Part shown: one piece after another, positions 1 to 9,352 of the stretch
Position numbering within the stretch: the stretch's first letter is position 1
Layout of the letters: the number at the start of each line of letters is the position of its first letter
Source of the DNA: Dysgonomonas sp. UBA7710
GTDB taxonomy: Bacteria; Bacteroidota; Bacteroidia; Bacteroidales; Dysgonomonadaceae
Reading direction: 5' to 3'
DNA: 64,000 bases
NCBI RefSeq assembly: GCF_002482385.1
Contig: NZ_DLFW01000035.1
Location: 62,001-126,000, forward strand
Notes under the pieces: model-generated
Database searches by the model: none
Told to the model about the DNA's origin: nothing
Seen by the model: the letters and a program-made list of their open reading frames with translations, nothing else
Program-made: the position numbers and the translations under genes

Positions 1-209
1 ATGTAGAAACCGCCCGTGAGAACCACGAGATAGCAATAGAACGCTATAAGCTTGGAGACTTGTCCGGGATAGAACTCCGGGAGGCGCAAAACAGTTTGCT
101 GGAAGCTGAAGAACGTTTGGTTCAGGCTGAATTCAATACGAAACTGTGTGAAATTTCCCTGATGCAAATCAGTGGTCAGGTTTTGAAGTATATGGATTCT
201 GGTAATTGA
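1..209 (+). CDS. TolC-family outer membrane efflux protein, C-terminal fragment
   Basis: The frame is open from the window edge and ends in TGA at 207-209, giving about 68 residues of a C-terminus. The segment reads YKLGDLSGIELREAQNSLLE, then a long amphipathic helix and a run ending near SGQVL. This is the pattern of the last helical repeat of TolC/OEP-type outer membrane channel proteins, which pair with RND or ABC pumps. The rest of the gene, and any pump genes, lie upstream of the window. No terminator is evident before the convergent gene that ends at 258. Confidence 0.75.
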   Translation, partial: VETARENHEIAIERYKLGDLSGIELREAQNSLLEAEERLVQAEFNTKLCEISLMQISGQVLKYMDSGN

Positions 210-257
210 CCTTAAATTTGAGCGCTTTAGAATAGATAGGGTTTGCGAATGTGCAGA

Positions 258-1019
258 TCATTGTTTTTCGGTCAGATATTTCCAAAAACGCTTTGGCATA
301 TGCTGACGTTGCAGTTTCAGGTTGATCCGTTCTTTTATTGTCATTGATTTGAAGTATCCTTTCCATAATTCCTGAAACATCTTCTCATCTTCTGCCATTA
401 AGTTTTCATCCAGTTTGCCGCTTAACAGATGTTCGTCATTATCGAGAGTCATTTCCACTACTGTGTGCAGATCGTAGTAAAAACCATATCTGCGTTTCAG
501 ATCGTAAATAACCCATTTCTGGTCCGAAAAACGGTCTCTGAAATGTTCTATCGCCAGAGGCAGTGCATTATGACGGGGCGATATAGCAGAGAAGAAAATA
601 TCGTCAGCTGCCTTCTGAAAGCGTACGAATTGTTTTATATACAATTGTTCATGAGAGACCTTTCTGGCCAGTTGATGCAGTTTGAGGACATCCTCATCCC
701 CAAAATTGGTTTCGATTGATATTTTACTGTCAAATGATTTTCGGATAAACCGGAACAGTAGTTCGTCACTTCCTTCTTCTTCCGATAACCAGGCATATGT
801 GACCATATTCTGCGCTCCTTTACTCAGTTTATTTTGCAGGGAAGTCCATACGCGGGTAGCTTTATCTTCCTGAGTGGTTATGGTATGACAGTCTTCCGTA
901 AACATAGGTGCAATCTCTCCTTCACCTAATAGTCTGTCGGGAAAAGTTTTCCGGCTATAGGCGTCGAAGATTGCGGTAAGCAAACCTTCAAATGTTTTAT
1001 CGTAAAAAAAAACGAGCAA
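258..1019 (-). CDS. DUF4130 / TIGR03915-type putative DNA metabolism protein
   Basis: A 253-residue protein beginning LVFFYDKTFEGLLTAIFDAY, the characteristic start of the TIGR03915/DUF4130 family, which is thought to act in DNA repair or modification with a radical-SAM partner. The only start that fits the family N-terminus is TTG (1017-1019), because no ATG lies in frame upstream. The gene follows the radical-SAM gene by 35 bp on the same strand, which is the usual operon for this pair. No catalytic motif is obvious to me and the biochemical reaction is unknown. Family assignment is fairly firm; function is inferred from genomic pairing. Confidence 0.8.
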   Translation of the reverse strand: MLVFFYDKTFEGLLTAIFDAYSRKTFPDRLLGEGEIAPMFTEDCHTITTQEDKATRVWTSLQNKLSKGAQNMVTYAWLSEEEGSDELLFRFIRKSFDSKISIETNFGDEDVLKLHQLARKVSHEQLYIKQFVRFQKAADDIFFSAISPRHNALPLAIEHFRDRFSDQKWVIYDLKRRYGFYYDLHTVVEMTLDNDEHLLSGKLDENLMAEDEKMFQELWKGYFKSMTIKERINLKLQRQHMPKRFWKYLTEKQ

Positions 1020-1054
1020 TTTTTTAATTAAGAATTAAGATTGTTAGTATGATC

Positions 1055-2317
1055 CTAATCCGGAAAAAGAATTGACAACTGTTTATCATCTATTTTCTTT
1101 TTCTTCGGTTCTGTAAGGATTTTGCGAATATATTCCGGTGTCGCTTCATTGACAGTGTACATTGGCAGTTCATTGCATGTAATAAAATATTGTGCCTTCT
1201 TCATTACCACACCTATCTTTTTCAGTTGCGATGCATTTATCCGGCCATGCCTGCGCGACATCACGATAAATTGCGCGGACTTTACGCCGATACCCGGCAC
1301 ACGCAGAATCATTGCATAATCCGCCTTATTTATATCTATCGGGAATGCTTCGGGATGCCGGAGCGCCCAAGACAGTTTAGGATCGATTTCTAAGTCGAGG
1401 TCGGGATAAGCATCATCTACAATTTCATCGGCACGGTATTGATAAAACCGCATAAGCCAGTCGGCCTGATAGAGACGGTTTTCTCTCACCAGGGGAGCCT
1501 GTTTCAGGGCAGGTAAACGGCTGTCGTAGCTATTCACCGGAATGAACCCCGAATAATAAACCCTCCGCATCTGCGTCTGCTGATAGAGGATGGACGATAC
1601 ACGCAGAATGTCCTTATCCTTTTCGTTTGTGGCACCCACAATCATCTGTGTGCTTTGTCCTGCCGGAACAAAACGGGGTGCAGAACGGAATTTGCGACGG
1701 TCTTCAATACTTTGCTGCATACCTATTTGTATATAACGCATCGGTTTATATACGCTACGGTGGTCTTTTTCGGGAGCCAGCAGTTTCAGGTTTGCTTCGG
1801 TGGGTATTTCCAGATTCACACTCATACGATCGGCATAAAGCCCGGCTTCACTTATCAGCTCCTGGCTTGCTCCGGGGATACTTTTCATATGTATGTACCC
1901 GTTGAAGCGGTGTACTGTGCGCAGGTCTTTGACCACCCGCACCATACGCTCCATTGTATAGTCGGGATTATTGATGACGCCCGAACTAAGGAAAAGCCCC
2001 TCTATATAATTGCGACGGTAGAATTCGATGGTGAGTTCCACCAATTCCTGTACGGTAAACGTTGCCCGGCGAATGTCGTTTGTCCTGCGGTTTATGCAGT
2101 ATGCACAATCATAGATACAAAAGTTTGTAAGCATGATTTTGAGCAGGGAAACACATCGTCCATCTTCTGTAAAACTATGACAAATACCCATTCCGCCAAC
2201 AGTATTTCCCAGCCCGCCCGCTTTGTTTTTGCGGACAGTGCCACTGGAAGAACAGGAAACATCGTACTTCGCCGATTCTGCCAATACTTTTAGTTTTTCG
2301 AGTACATTATCATTCAT
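1055..2317 (-). CDS. putative DNA modification/repair radical SAM protein (TIGR03916 type)
   Basis: A 420-residue protein with a radical-SAM CxxxCxxC cluster motif (CIYDCAYC, about residues 67-75) that would bind the S-adenosylmethionine-cleaving [4Fe-4S] cluster. A helix-hairpin-helix segment (LRVPGIGVKSAQFIV, about residues 337-351) points to DNA binding. This combination is diagnostic of the TIGR03916 family, normally encoded beside the DUF4130 protein as here (35 bp gap). It probably acts on DNA in the cytoplasm, but the substrate is not known. ATG at 2315-2317 is the natural start, and the family length agrees. Confidence 0.88.
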   Translation of the reverse strand: MNDNVLEKLKVLAESAKYDVSCSSSGTVRKNKAGGLGNTVGGMGICHSFTEDGRCVSLLKIMLTNFCIYDCAYCINRRTNDIRRATFTVQELVELTIEFYRRNYIEGLFLSSGVINNPDYTMERMVRVVKDLRTVHRFNGYIHMKSIPGASQELISEAGLYADRMSVNLEIPTEANLKLLAPEKDHRSVYKPMRYIQIGMQQSIEDRRKFRSAPRFVPAGQSTQMIVGATNEKDKDILRVSSILYQQTQMRRVYYSGFIPVNSYDSRLPALKQAPLVRENRLYQADWLMRFYQYRADEIVDDAYPDLDLEIDPKLSWALRHPEAFPIDINKADYAMILRVPGIGVKSAQFIVMSRRHGRINASQLKKIGVVMKKAQYFITCNELPMYTVNEATPEYIRKILTEPKKKKIDDKQLSILFPD

Positions 2318-2577
2318 CTTATTACAAAGAAAAGCATTTAAGATGACAGATTTGTATCAAATAATATTAAAAATTAATGTGATGTTGAAAAGTAAACAGG
2401 CTTATATTATTGTCATTATTTTATCTATGCGGATCAACTGTTAAATAATAAAAGTAGTTATACCCGCAAAAGCGTAAAAGACAGTTTTATCAATATTTTA
2501 TAAGAATAATATTTACCTTTTTGACAGATGAAAGTTCAATAATTGTGGAAATTTATCAGATTTAAACCTTAAAAGTT

Positions 2578-2585
2578 TATCTTTG
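2578..2585 (+). promoter_or_regulatory. candidate -7 promoter box for the nucleotidyltransferase gene
   Basis: TATCTTTG is a perfect match to the Bacteroidota -7 consensus TAnnTTTG, 32 bp before the start codon at 2618. I do not see a clear TTTG -33 box at the usual spacing. The rest of the 300-bp gap from 2318 to 2617 is very AT-rich and shows no gene. Confidence 0.45.
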
Positions 2586-2617
2586 TGACTTCAAAAATTT
2601 AACTGAAAATATTTATT

Positions 2618-3523
2618 ATGAAACCTACTTTGTATGTACTAGCTGCCGGTATGGGAAGCCGCTATGGCAGCCTTAAACAAATGGACGGGCTCGGGCCTAA
2701 CGGCGAAACGATCATGGATTATTCCATTTATGACGCCCTTAGAGCGGGATTCGGGAAAGTTGTTTTTGTCATCCGTAAATCATTTGACAAGGACTTCCGT
2801 GAAAAAATCGTTTCTAAATATGAAAACCATATTCCGGTAGAAGTAGTTTATCAGGAACTGGACAATCTGCCGGAAGGATTTGAACTGCATCCCGACAGAC
2901 AAAAGCCATGGGGTACGAATCATGCCGTAATGATGGCTAAAGATGTTATCAAAGAACCATTTGCTGTGATTAATGCCGACGACTTTTACGGCCGTGAGAG
3001 TTATGCTATTCTGGCTGAGCAGTTAAATAAAATGAACGGTACCGAAAACCATTATTGCATGGTAGGCTATCGTTTGAGCAATACATTGTCTGAAAGCGGG
3101 GCAGTAGCCAGAGGTGTTTGTGAAACAGATGACAATCATTTTCTGAAAAGCGTGGTTGAACGTACGCATATCGAACGTAAAGACGGAAAGATTCAATATA
3201 AAGATGCCGAAAATTATTGGTTCGAACTGCCTGAAAATGCTCCTGTATCGATGAATATGTGGGGATTCACACCGGATTATTTCGAACATTCCGAAAAATA
3301 TTTTATCAAATTCCTCGAACAAAACGCCGGTAATCACAAGGCTGAATATTTTATCCCGTTGATGGTGGACCACCTTATAGTAAATAAGACAGCCGATGTG
3401 AAGGTTTTGGATACTCCTTCCAAATGGTTTGGTGTCACATATGCCGAAGACAGGGCAGGGGTAGTGGAAAAATTACAAAAGCTGGTAGAAAAAGGAGAGT
3501 ATCCAAGCCCATTGTGGAAATAA
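2618..3523 (+). CDS. NTP-transferase family sugar nucleotidyltransferase
   Basis: A 301-residue cytoplasmic protein starting with the nucleotidyltransferase signature LAAGMGSRYGSLKQMD (residues 8-23), the GxGxR nucleotide-binding loop of the NTP_transferase fold. An acidic metal-site motif (VINADDFYG, about residue 110) supports a Rossmann-like glycosyl-phosphate nucleotidyltransferase. The sugar substrate cannot be told from sequence. It stands alone between a divergent upstream gene and the aldolase gene, with a TATCTTTG box 32 bp upstream. Proteins of this length and N-terminus are widespread in Bacteroidales. Confidence 0.8.
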   Translation: MKPTLYVLAAGMGSRYGSLKQMDGLGPNGETIMDYSIYDALRAGFGKVVFVIRKSFDKDFREKIVSKYENHIPVEVVYQELDNLPEGFELHPDRQKPWGTNHAVMMAKDVIKEPFAVINADDFYGRESYAILAEQLNKMNGTENHYCMVGYRLSNTLSESGAVARGVCETDDNHFLKSVVERTHIERKDGKIQYKDAENYWFELPENAPVSMNMWGFTPDYFEHSEKYFIKFLEQNAGNHKAEYFIPLMVDHLIVNKTADVKVLDTPSKWFGVTYAEDRAGVVEKLQKLVEKGEYPSPLWK

Positions 3524-3576
3524 TGCGGATTAGGTTATTTTATCTTTTTTAGGTACTTAATATCGTATAAATTTGT

Positions 3577-3584
3577 TACTTTTG
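3577..3584 (+). promoter_or_regulatory. candidate -7 promoter box for the aldolase gene
   Basis: TACTTTTG matches the Bacteroidota -7 consensus TAnnTTTG and lies 57 bp before the aldolase start codon. The -33 element is not obvious. Confidence 0.45.
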
Positions 3585-3641
3585 TAACGATTAAAGGATT
3601 TATTCTATTCATAATTATTATAAATAAAAAATTCAAAAACA

Positions 3642-4637
3642 ATGGTAAGTTACAAAGACTTGGGATTAGTGAACACTAAAGAAATGTTTGCTAAAGCAGT
3701 AAAAGGCGGATATGCAATTCCTGCGTTCAATGTTAACAACATGGAGCAGTTGCAGGCTATCGTACAGGCTGCTGCTGAAACAAAGTCACCGGTTATCGTA
3801 CAGGCATCTAAAGGTGCCCGTCAATATGCAAATCCTATCTTGTTGCGTTATATGCTTCAAGGTGCTGTAGAATATGCAAAAAGCTTAGGTTGGGAAAAAC
3901 CGCAAATCGTACTTCACTTAGACCATGGCGATACTTTCGAAACTTGTAAAGACTGTATCGATTCAGGATTTTCTTCTGTGATGATCGACGGTTCTCACCT
4001 TCCATATGATGAAAATGTAGCACTTACTAAAAAAGTAGTGGAATACGCTCATCAGTTCGATGTAACAGTTGAAGGTGAACTAGGAGTATTAGCCGGTGTA
4101 GAAGACGAAGTGTCTGCAGAACACCACACCTATACAAAACCTGAAGAAGTAGTAGACTTCGTTACAAAAACAGGATGTGATTCATTGGCTATTTCTATCG
4201 GTACTTCTCATGGAGCAAACAAATTTACTCCGGAACAATGTACAAGAGACGCTAACGGTCACCTTGTTCCGCCTCCATTGCGTTTCGACGTATTGGAAGA
4301 ATGCGAAAAAGAACTTCCGGGATTCCCTATCGTACTTCACGGAGCATCTTCTGTACCACAAGAGGAAGTTGAAACTATCAACAAATATGGTGGTGCACTT
4401 AAAGATGCAATCGGTATCCCTGAAGAACAACTTCGCAAAGCTGCAAAATCAGCAGTATGCAAAATCAATATCGACTCTGACAGCCGTCTGGCTATGACTG
4501 CTGCTGTACGTGAAGTATTTGCTACTAAACCTGCTGAGTTTGATCCTCGTAAATATCTTGGACCAGCTCGTGATAATATGAAAAAACTATACAAGCACAA
4601 AATCGAAGCAGTGCTTGGCAGTGCAGGAAAAGCTTAA
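3642..4637 (+). CDS. fbaA: class II fructose-1,6-bisphosphate aldolase
   Basis: A 331-residue metal-dependent aldolase that reversibly cleaves fructose 1,6-bisphosphate to dihydroxyacetone phosphate and glyceraldehyde 3-phosphate in glycolysis and gluconeogenesis. Family features are the N-terminal AIPAFNVNNMEQLQA, the metal-binding LHLDHGD (about residue 88), GELGVLAGVEDE with ligand residues, and HGASSVPQEEV near residue 230. Length and start fit the long class II form. It is monocistronic, with its own -7 box and a strong terminator just downstream. Codon usage is regular, as expected for a highly expressed gene. Confidence 0.95.
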   Translation: MVSYKDLGLVNTKEMFAKAVKGGYAIPAFNVNNMEQLQAIVQAAAETKSPVIVQASKGARQYANPILLRYMLQGAVEYAKSLGWEKPQIVLHLDHGDTFETCKDCIDSGFSSVMIDGSHLPYDENVALTKKVVEYAHQFDVTVEGELGVLAGVEDEVSAEHHTYTKPEEVVDFVTKTGCDSLAISIGTSHGANKFTPEQCTRDANGHLVPPPLRFDVLEECEKELPGFPIVLHGASSVPQEEVETINKYGGALKDAIGIPEEQLRKAAKSAVCKINIDSDSRLAMTAAVREVFATKPAEFDPRKYLGPARDNMKKLYKHKIEAVLGSAGKA

Positions 4638-4662
4638 TATCAATAAGCCTAAATAAAAGAAG

Positions 4663-4694
4663 GAAGCTGTCCCGATGGGGCAGCTTCTTTTTTT
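4663..4694 (+). terminator. rho-independent terminator after the aldolase gene
   Basis: An 11-bp stem (GAAGCTGTCCC pairing with GGGGCAGCTTC, one T-G pair) with loop GAT is followed by a run of T, 26 bp after the aldolase stop codon. Confidence 0.9.
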
Positions 4695-4734
4695 ATAATA
4701 AGTAATCGTTTCAATTTGTAGCTGAAATAATTAA

Positions 4735-5052
4735 TCAAGGCTGCATCCCCCGGCGACCCGAAACCGCAGCTTCGGTGGGGCAAAATAATACGGAATCATC
4801 TTTAGCCGGATTATCCCCCGCTGGCGCGGATTTCCAGTCCGTGTCTTGTTGACAGGGCAAAATGTTTGCTACGCAACACACAGACGGGACGTCTGCGCGA
4901 GCGGGCGCTTTACGGATTGGGTACCCCGCCTGCGGGACGAGGCCGGAATCGCGACGCGGCGACAAGACAAAGGCTCTTCAGGCTTTAGCCATATGTGCAT
5001 CAGCCAACTCGTAACTTGTAACTGCCCGCAGGGCGTAGTAACTTGTAACTAA
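4735..5052. repeat. GC-rich non-coding island with small palindromes and a 13-bp direct repeat
   Basis: This stretch is much richer in GC than its surroundings and has no credible gene; the open frames in it lack protein character. It contains hairpin CAGAC-n-GTCTG near 4890, distant complementary arms TGTCTTGT and ACAAGACA, and a direct repeat GTAACTTGTAACT at 5011-5023 and 5038-5050 flanking GCCCgcaGGGC (5024-5034). Such islands in Bacteroidota may be relics of REP-like or transposon-associated repeats. That identity is inference. Confidence 0.45.
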
Positions 5053-5582
5053 AAACAGAACGTTTAAATACAACTATTTAATCTCTATAATAACCCACAG
5101 AATGATTTATAATATTTCTTTTTGTTTATCTATACATAGAAGCTATATACAGGAAGGTTCTTTGAAATGATTTGAAATTTTATTGTGGTGTTTTAATAAT
5201 GGAGAAAGTAACAGGTAAGAAAGTTAGGAAAAACTGTTACATTTGTTACCTTTTAACTATATATCTAAAATAAAGGTTAATTCAATGGGGCTTTTTATCG
5301 TATTTTAGTTAAAATTTAATTGCGGATATATTAGAGATGTTACTTTTTGCGAGTAATAGTAACAGGTACTAAGACACAAGTCTTTCATTTATATACCCGA
5401 TTTTCGGATAAATCAGTTTTTATAAGTATTTTTGCTTGCGGAATTTGGAAATTAAGGTCGCGGGCCTGGTTGTTATTTTGTAAGTGTAACAACAATAGTT
5501 GGTTATGGCTAAATAGCTTTATAATAAATATTTTACAATACTTATTTACTAAAAAAACGAGTAATTCTATTTCACGAAAGAT
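5053..5582. other. long AT-rich intergenic region upstream of nadA
   Basis: About 530 bp without a credible gene on either strand. A TATTTTTG box (5427-5434) fits the -7 consensus and could belong to a nadA promoter with a leader of about 140 nt. I see no clear riboswitch or repressor dyad. Confidence 0.4.
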
Positions 5583-6587
5583 ATGACAACATTCGATAAA
5601 GCGGTTGAATTGCTACCTGCCAAAGGTTATCTGAATATGGAGATACCAAAAGGAATCAATCTGATAGAGGAGATCAACCGTATGCGGAAAGAGAAGAATG
5701 CTATTATTCTCGCGCACTACTATCAGACAGGCGATATTCAGGATATTGCTGACTTTTTAGGCGATAGCCTGCAACTGGCGCGTGCAGCCGAAAAAACGGA
5801 TGCAGACATGATTGTATTTTGCGGTGTTCATTTCATGGCAGAGACTGCGAAAATTCTTAATCCAACCAAGAAAGTCGTATTACCCGATTTACTGGCTGGC
5901 TGTTCTTTGGCCGATTCCTGTTCGGGCGAAGGCTTGAGAGAATTGAAAAAGAAGCATCCCGGAGCTATTGTGGTAAGCTATATTAATTGCGATTCGGGAG
6001 TAAAAGCCGAAAGCGACATCATAGTAACTTCATCCAACGCCGAGCATATCATCAATTCGCTCCCCGAAGAGCAAAAAATAATATTTGCTCCGGATAAGAA
6101 CCTCGGGCGATATATCAATCAGGTGACAGGTCGTAATATGATACTTTGGGATGGTGCCTGTATTGTGCATGAAGCATTTTCACTGGAACGGATAGCAGAG
6201 CAAATGCTCAATCATCCGAAAGCGAAGTTGATAGCGCATCCGGAGGCTCAGAAACCGGTATTGCAGGTTGCTCACTATATTGGTTCCACAGCTAACCTGT
6301 TGAACTATGTTGTAAATGATGCGGCAGAAGAGTTTATAGTAGCCACCGAAGAAGGTATATTGCACGAGATGCGTAAACGGGCACCCGGAAAGAAACTTAT
6401 TCCGGCACTTACTATCGATGATAAATGTAATTGCAGTGAATGCCATTTCATGAAATTGAATACAATGGAAAAATTGTATCTGTGTATGAAATACGAGCTT
6501 CCTGAAATCCTGATGGATGAAGAAATACGAATTAAAGCCCTGCGTCCGATAAATAAGATGCTGGAACTTTCGAAAGCAATTAAATAG
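5583..6587 (+). CDS. nadA: quinolinate synthase NadA
   Basis: A 334-residue [4Fe-4S] enzyme that condenses iminoaspartate with dihydroxyacetone phosphate to give quinolinate in NAD de novo synthesis. Visible features are ILAHYYQTGDIQDIADFLGD near residue 45 and cluster cysteines in the contexts FCGVHFMAETAKI, CSLADSC and CNCSECHFMKLN (about residues 85 to 285). It is the first gene of nadA-nadB-nadC, which together make nicotinate mononucleotide from aspartate. The ATG lies directly before the family N-terminus. A 102-bp gap containing AT repeats separates it from nadB. Confidence 0.95.
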   Translation: MTTFDKAVELLPAKGYLNMEIPKGINLIEEINRMRKEKNAIILAHYYQTGDIQDIADFLGDSLQLARAAEKTDADMIVFCGVHFMAETAKILNPTKKVVLPDLLAGCSLADSCSGEGLRELKKKHPGAIVVSYINCDSGVKAESDIIVTSSNAEHIINSLPEEQKIIFAPDKNLGRYINQVTGRNMILWDGACIVHEAFSLERIAEQMLNHPKAKLIAHPEAQKPVLQVAHYIGSTANLLNYVVNDAAEEFIVATEEGILHEMRKRAPGKKLIPALTIDDKCNCSECHFMKLNTMEKLYLCMKYELPEILMDEEIRIKALRPINKMLELSKAIK

Positions 6588-6596
6588 ATAATAGGA

Positions 6597-6682
6597 AATT
6601 AAGAATTAAGAATTAAGAATGAAAAATGGCACAGATGCTTAGTAATTCATAATTCATAATTCTTCATTCATAATTTTTTAAT
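6597..6682. repeat. short AT-rich tandem 8-mers in the nadA-nadB gap
   Basis: Three copies of an AATTAAGA-like 8-mer are followed across a 20-bp spacer by copies of AATTCATA-like 8-mers. The two halves are roughly complementary, so the transcript could fold. A shorter copy (AATTAAGAATTAAG) lies near 1026-1039. These are common intergenic filler repeats in Bacteroidota; no function is shown. Confidence 0.5.
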
Positions 6683-6689
6683 TTATAGA

Positions 6690-8270
6690 ATGATATATAC
6701 AGATGTTCTGGTAATCGGCTCTGGCATATCCGGACTTTCTTATGCAATGAAAATAGCGCAGCAGAAGCCCGGAGCCAAAGTTACGGTTATAACCAAATCG
6801 GATGATGAAGAGTCGAATACAAAGTATGCCCAGGGAGGTGTAGCTGTAGTAACAGACTTTACAAAAGACAGTTTCGAAAAACATATTGAAGATACCCTGC
6901 GTGCCGGAGACGGATTATGCAAGAGAGAAGCTGTGGAAGTAGTGGTAACGGAAGGCCCTGAACGTATCCGCGAAATAGTCGAGTGGGGGGCTAACTTCGA
7001 TAAAAATGAGTTTCAGACGTATGATCTGGGGCGTGAAGGCGGTCACACTGAAAACCGTGTAGTGCATTATAAAGATATTACCGGAGCAGAAATAGAGAGG
7101 GCCTTATTGAAAGCTATCGAGCGGCTGCCGAACGTGGAACTACTCAATCACCACTATGTGATAGACCTTATTACGGAACATCATATACCCGGTGAATCAT
7201 TCGATAAATACAATCTGAATTGTTATGGGGCCTACGTTCTCGACCTGAAGACGCAACGCATAAAGAAGATGTCGGCCAAAATAACACTTATGGCAACAGG
7301 CGGATGCGGGCATGTATATAAGAATACAACCAATCCGATAATTGCTACGGGAGATGGTATTGGTCTGGCACACAGGGCAAAGGCAAGGATCAGCAATATG
7401 CAGTTCATCCAGTTTCACCCGACAGCGTTTTACAGTCTCACCACCGGGCAACTGCCGTTGATATCGGAAGCTGTAAGAGGATTCGGGGCAAAGTTGTGTA
7501 CAGCATCCGGCGAACCGTTTATGCACAAATACGATAACCGGGAAGAACTTGCTTCGCGCGATATTGTGGCCCGTGCTATCGATAGCGAAATGAAGCTGAG
7601 GGGAGATGATTATGTATGCCTCGATTGCCGCCATCTCGATCAGCGAAAGTTTATGGAACATTTCCCCAATATTTACAAGCAGTGCAAAGATGCGGGACTG
7701 GATATGTTCAGGGATCTGATTCCGGTTGTTCCTGCCAGTCATTACCTGTGCGGAGGTATTGATGTAGACTTATTCGGACAAAGCACAATCAAAAATATGT
7801 TTGCCGTGGGCGAATGTTCCAATACGGGATTGCACGGAGCAAACCGCCTGGCATCAAATTCCCTGCTCGAAGCATTGGTTTTTGGTCATCGTGCAGCCGT
7901 AAAAACGTTGGAACGACTCAGTGAAGACAATTTTAACTATGAACAGCTTCTTAAAATTCCGGAATGGGATCAGGAAGGAATGAAGGTAAACGAAGAAATG
8001 GTTCTGCTGAATTATCTGCGCAAGGAATTGCAAACACTGATGAGCGATCTGGTGGGTATAGTTCGCAGTAACAGACGCCTAAAACTGGCGAAGCAAAAGG
8101 AAGAGGAAATATATAAGTCGGTGAAAGAAATATATAACTTTTCCATCTTGTCGCCTCAGTTATCAGAATTGCGGAATCTGGTTAGTGTCGCATTCCTGAT
8201 AATAACCCAAAGTATGGAACAAACAGAAAACAGAGGTACATTTTATAATAAAGATTTGGATAAGAAATGA
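6690..8270 (+). CDS. nadB: L-aspartate oxidase NadB
   Basis: A 526-residue FAD enzyme that oxidises L-aspartate to iminoaspartate, the substrate of NadA. The N-terminal dinucleotide fold VIGSGISGLSYAMK (residues 7-20) binds FAD. Other family motifs are YAQGGVAVV, GREGGHTENRVVHYKD, QFHPTAFY and the C-terminal GECSNTGLHGANRLASNSLL. Length is normal for NadB. Its stop overlaps the nadC start by 4 bp (ATGA), implying translational coupling in the NAD operon. Confidence 0.95.
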   Translation: MIYTDVLVIGSGISGLSYAMKIAQQKPGAKVTVITKSDDEESNTKYAQGGVAVVTDFTKDSFEKHIEDTLRAGDGLCKREAVEVVVTEGPERIREIVEWGANFDKNEFQTYDLGREGGHTENRVVHYKDITGAEIERALLKAIERLPNVELLNHHYVIDLITEHHIPGESFDKYNLNCYGAYVLDLKTQRIKKMSAKITLMATGGCGHVYKNTTNPIIATGDGIGLAHRAKARISNMQFIQFHPTAFYSLTTGQLPLISEAVRGFGAKLCTASGEPFMHKYDNREELASRDIVARAIDSEMKLRGDDYVCLDCRHLDQRKFMEHFPNIYKQCKDAGLDMFRDLIPVVPASHYLCGGIDVDLFGQSTIKNMFAVGECSNTGLHGANRLASNSLLEALVFGHRAAVKTLERLSEDNFNYEQLLKIPEWDQEGMKVNEEMVLLNYLRKELQTLMSDLVGIVRSNRRLKLAKQKEEEIYKSVKEIYNFSILSPQLSELRNLVSVAFLIITQSMEQTENRGTFYNKDLDKK

Positions 8271-9127
8271 ATAGACCGCCTTATGTTACAGATGAAAGGC
8301 TATATCATTTTATAGATGAAGCTATAAAAGAAGATATAGGCGACGGTGACCACTCTACTTTAGCCAGTGTTCCGGCCGATCTACAGCGAAAAGCCCGCCT
8401 GCTTATCAAGCATGATTGCATTTTGGCAGGGGTAGACCTTGCTCAGGAAATATTCCATTATTATGATAAGAGCCTGGAAATAGAAGTATATAAAAATGAT
8501 GGAGATAGCGTAAAAGAAGGCGATATTGCTTTCATAGTATCCGGTTCGGCCCGTTCCATTCTTACAATGGAGCGATTGGTACTGAATTGTATGCAACGGA
8601 TGAGCGGTATAGCCACTTATACGCACGAAATGGTGGAGCTATTGGCCGATACCGATACCCGCATACTCGACACCCGCAAAACATCGCCTATTTTCCGCAT
8701 GTGCGAGAAATGGGCTGTGTATATCGGCGGGGGAAAGAATCACCGTTACGGGCTTTTTGATATGATAATGCTGAAAGACAATCATAACGATTATGCCGGA
8801 AGTATTACCAAAGCCGTGGAAGCTACAGTGAAATATCTGAAAGAGATAGGAAAAGATCTGCAAATAGAAGTGGAGACCCGTAACCTGAAAGAAGTGGAAG
8901 AAGCGTTGGCAACCAAAGCCGTGGATGTGATTATGCTCGACAATATGTCTATCTTTGAAATGGCAGCCGCTGTGCAACTCATCAATGGCGCTGTTAAAGT
9001 AGAAGCATCAGGCGGTATTACGAAAGAATCCGTGCATGCAATAGCTGAGACGGGCGTGGACTATATCTCTTCGGGTGCAATAATATATGCTGCTCCGAAT
9101 ATTGATCTGAGTCTGAAAGCCTTTTAA
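8267..9127 (+). CDS. nadC: nicotinate-nucleotide pyrophosphorylase (carboxylating) NadC
   Basis: A 286-residue quinolinate phosphoribosyltransferase, which converts quinolinate and PRPP to nicotinate mononucleotide, CO2 and pyrophosphate. Recognisable motifs are EDIGDGDHST (near residue 20), LDTRKTSPIFR (about residue 130), MLKDNHN, EVETRNLKEVEEAL and VEASGGIT near the phosphate-binding end. The ATG overlaps the nadB stop by 4 bp. It completes the NAD pathway operon begun at nadA. No strong terminator is visible in the 225 bp before the next gene. Confidence 0.95.
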   Translation: MNRPPYVTDERLYHFIDEAIKEDIGDGDHSTLASVPADLQRKARLLIKHDCILAGVDLAQEIFHYYDKSLEIEVYKNDGDSVKEGDIAFIVSGSARSILTMERLVLNCMQRMSGIATYTHEMVELLADTDTRILDTRKTSPIFRMCEKWAVYIGGGKNHRYGLFDMIMLKDNHNDYAGSITKAVEATVKYLKEIGKDLQIEVETRNLKEVEEALATKAVDVIMLDNMSIFEMAAAVQLINGAVKVEASGGITKESVHAIAETGVDYISSGAIIYAAPNIDLSLKAF

Positions 9128-9352
9128 GAAAAGAATTTATGAATTAATTCCAGACACTTTGTTTGATAATAGCTGATTAAAGGAACTTATTGCTGGAAAG
9201 CCCCTGTAAGACTGGCTTTCATATCTAAATTTAGTGAAAATATCTATATAAAAAGTAACAAGTAGTCTTTATTGACTGTCTGAATAAACTTCTCTCGCTA
9301 CATTGGGGTTTTATCTTTATAAAGGATTTTAAAAAGATAATACTTATGCTTT

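Noticed and set aside
4735..4965. 76-codon frame on the minus strand in the GC-rich island
   Set aside because: Its composition follows the GC-rich palindromes rather than a protein, and the opposite strand is open too.
5347..5586. 79-codon frame upstream of nadA
   Set aside because: Repetitive aromatic and asparagine codons from AT-rich DNA; it ends in the nadA start region with no family similarity.
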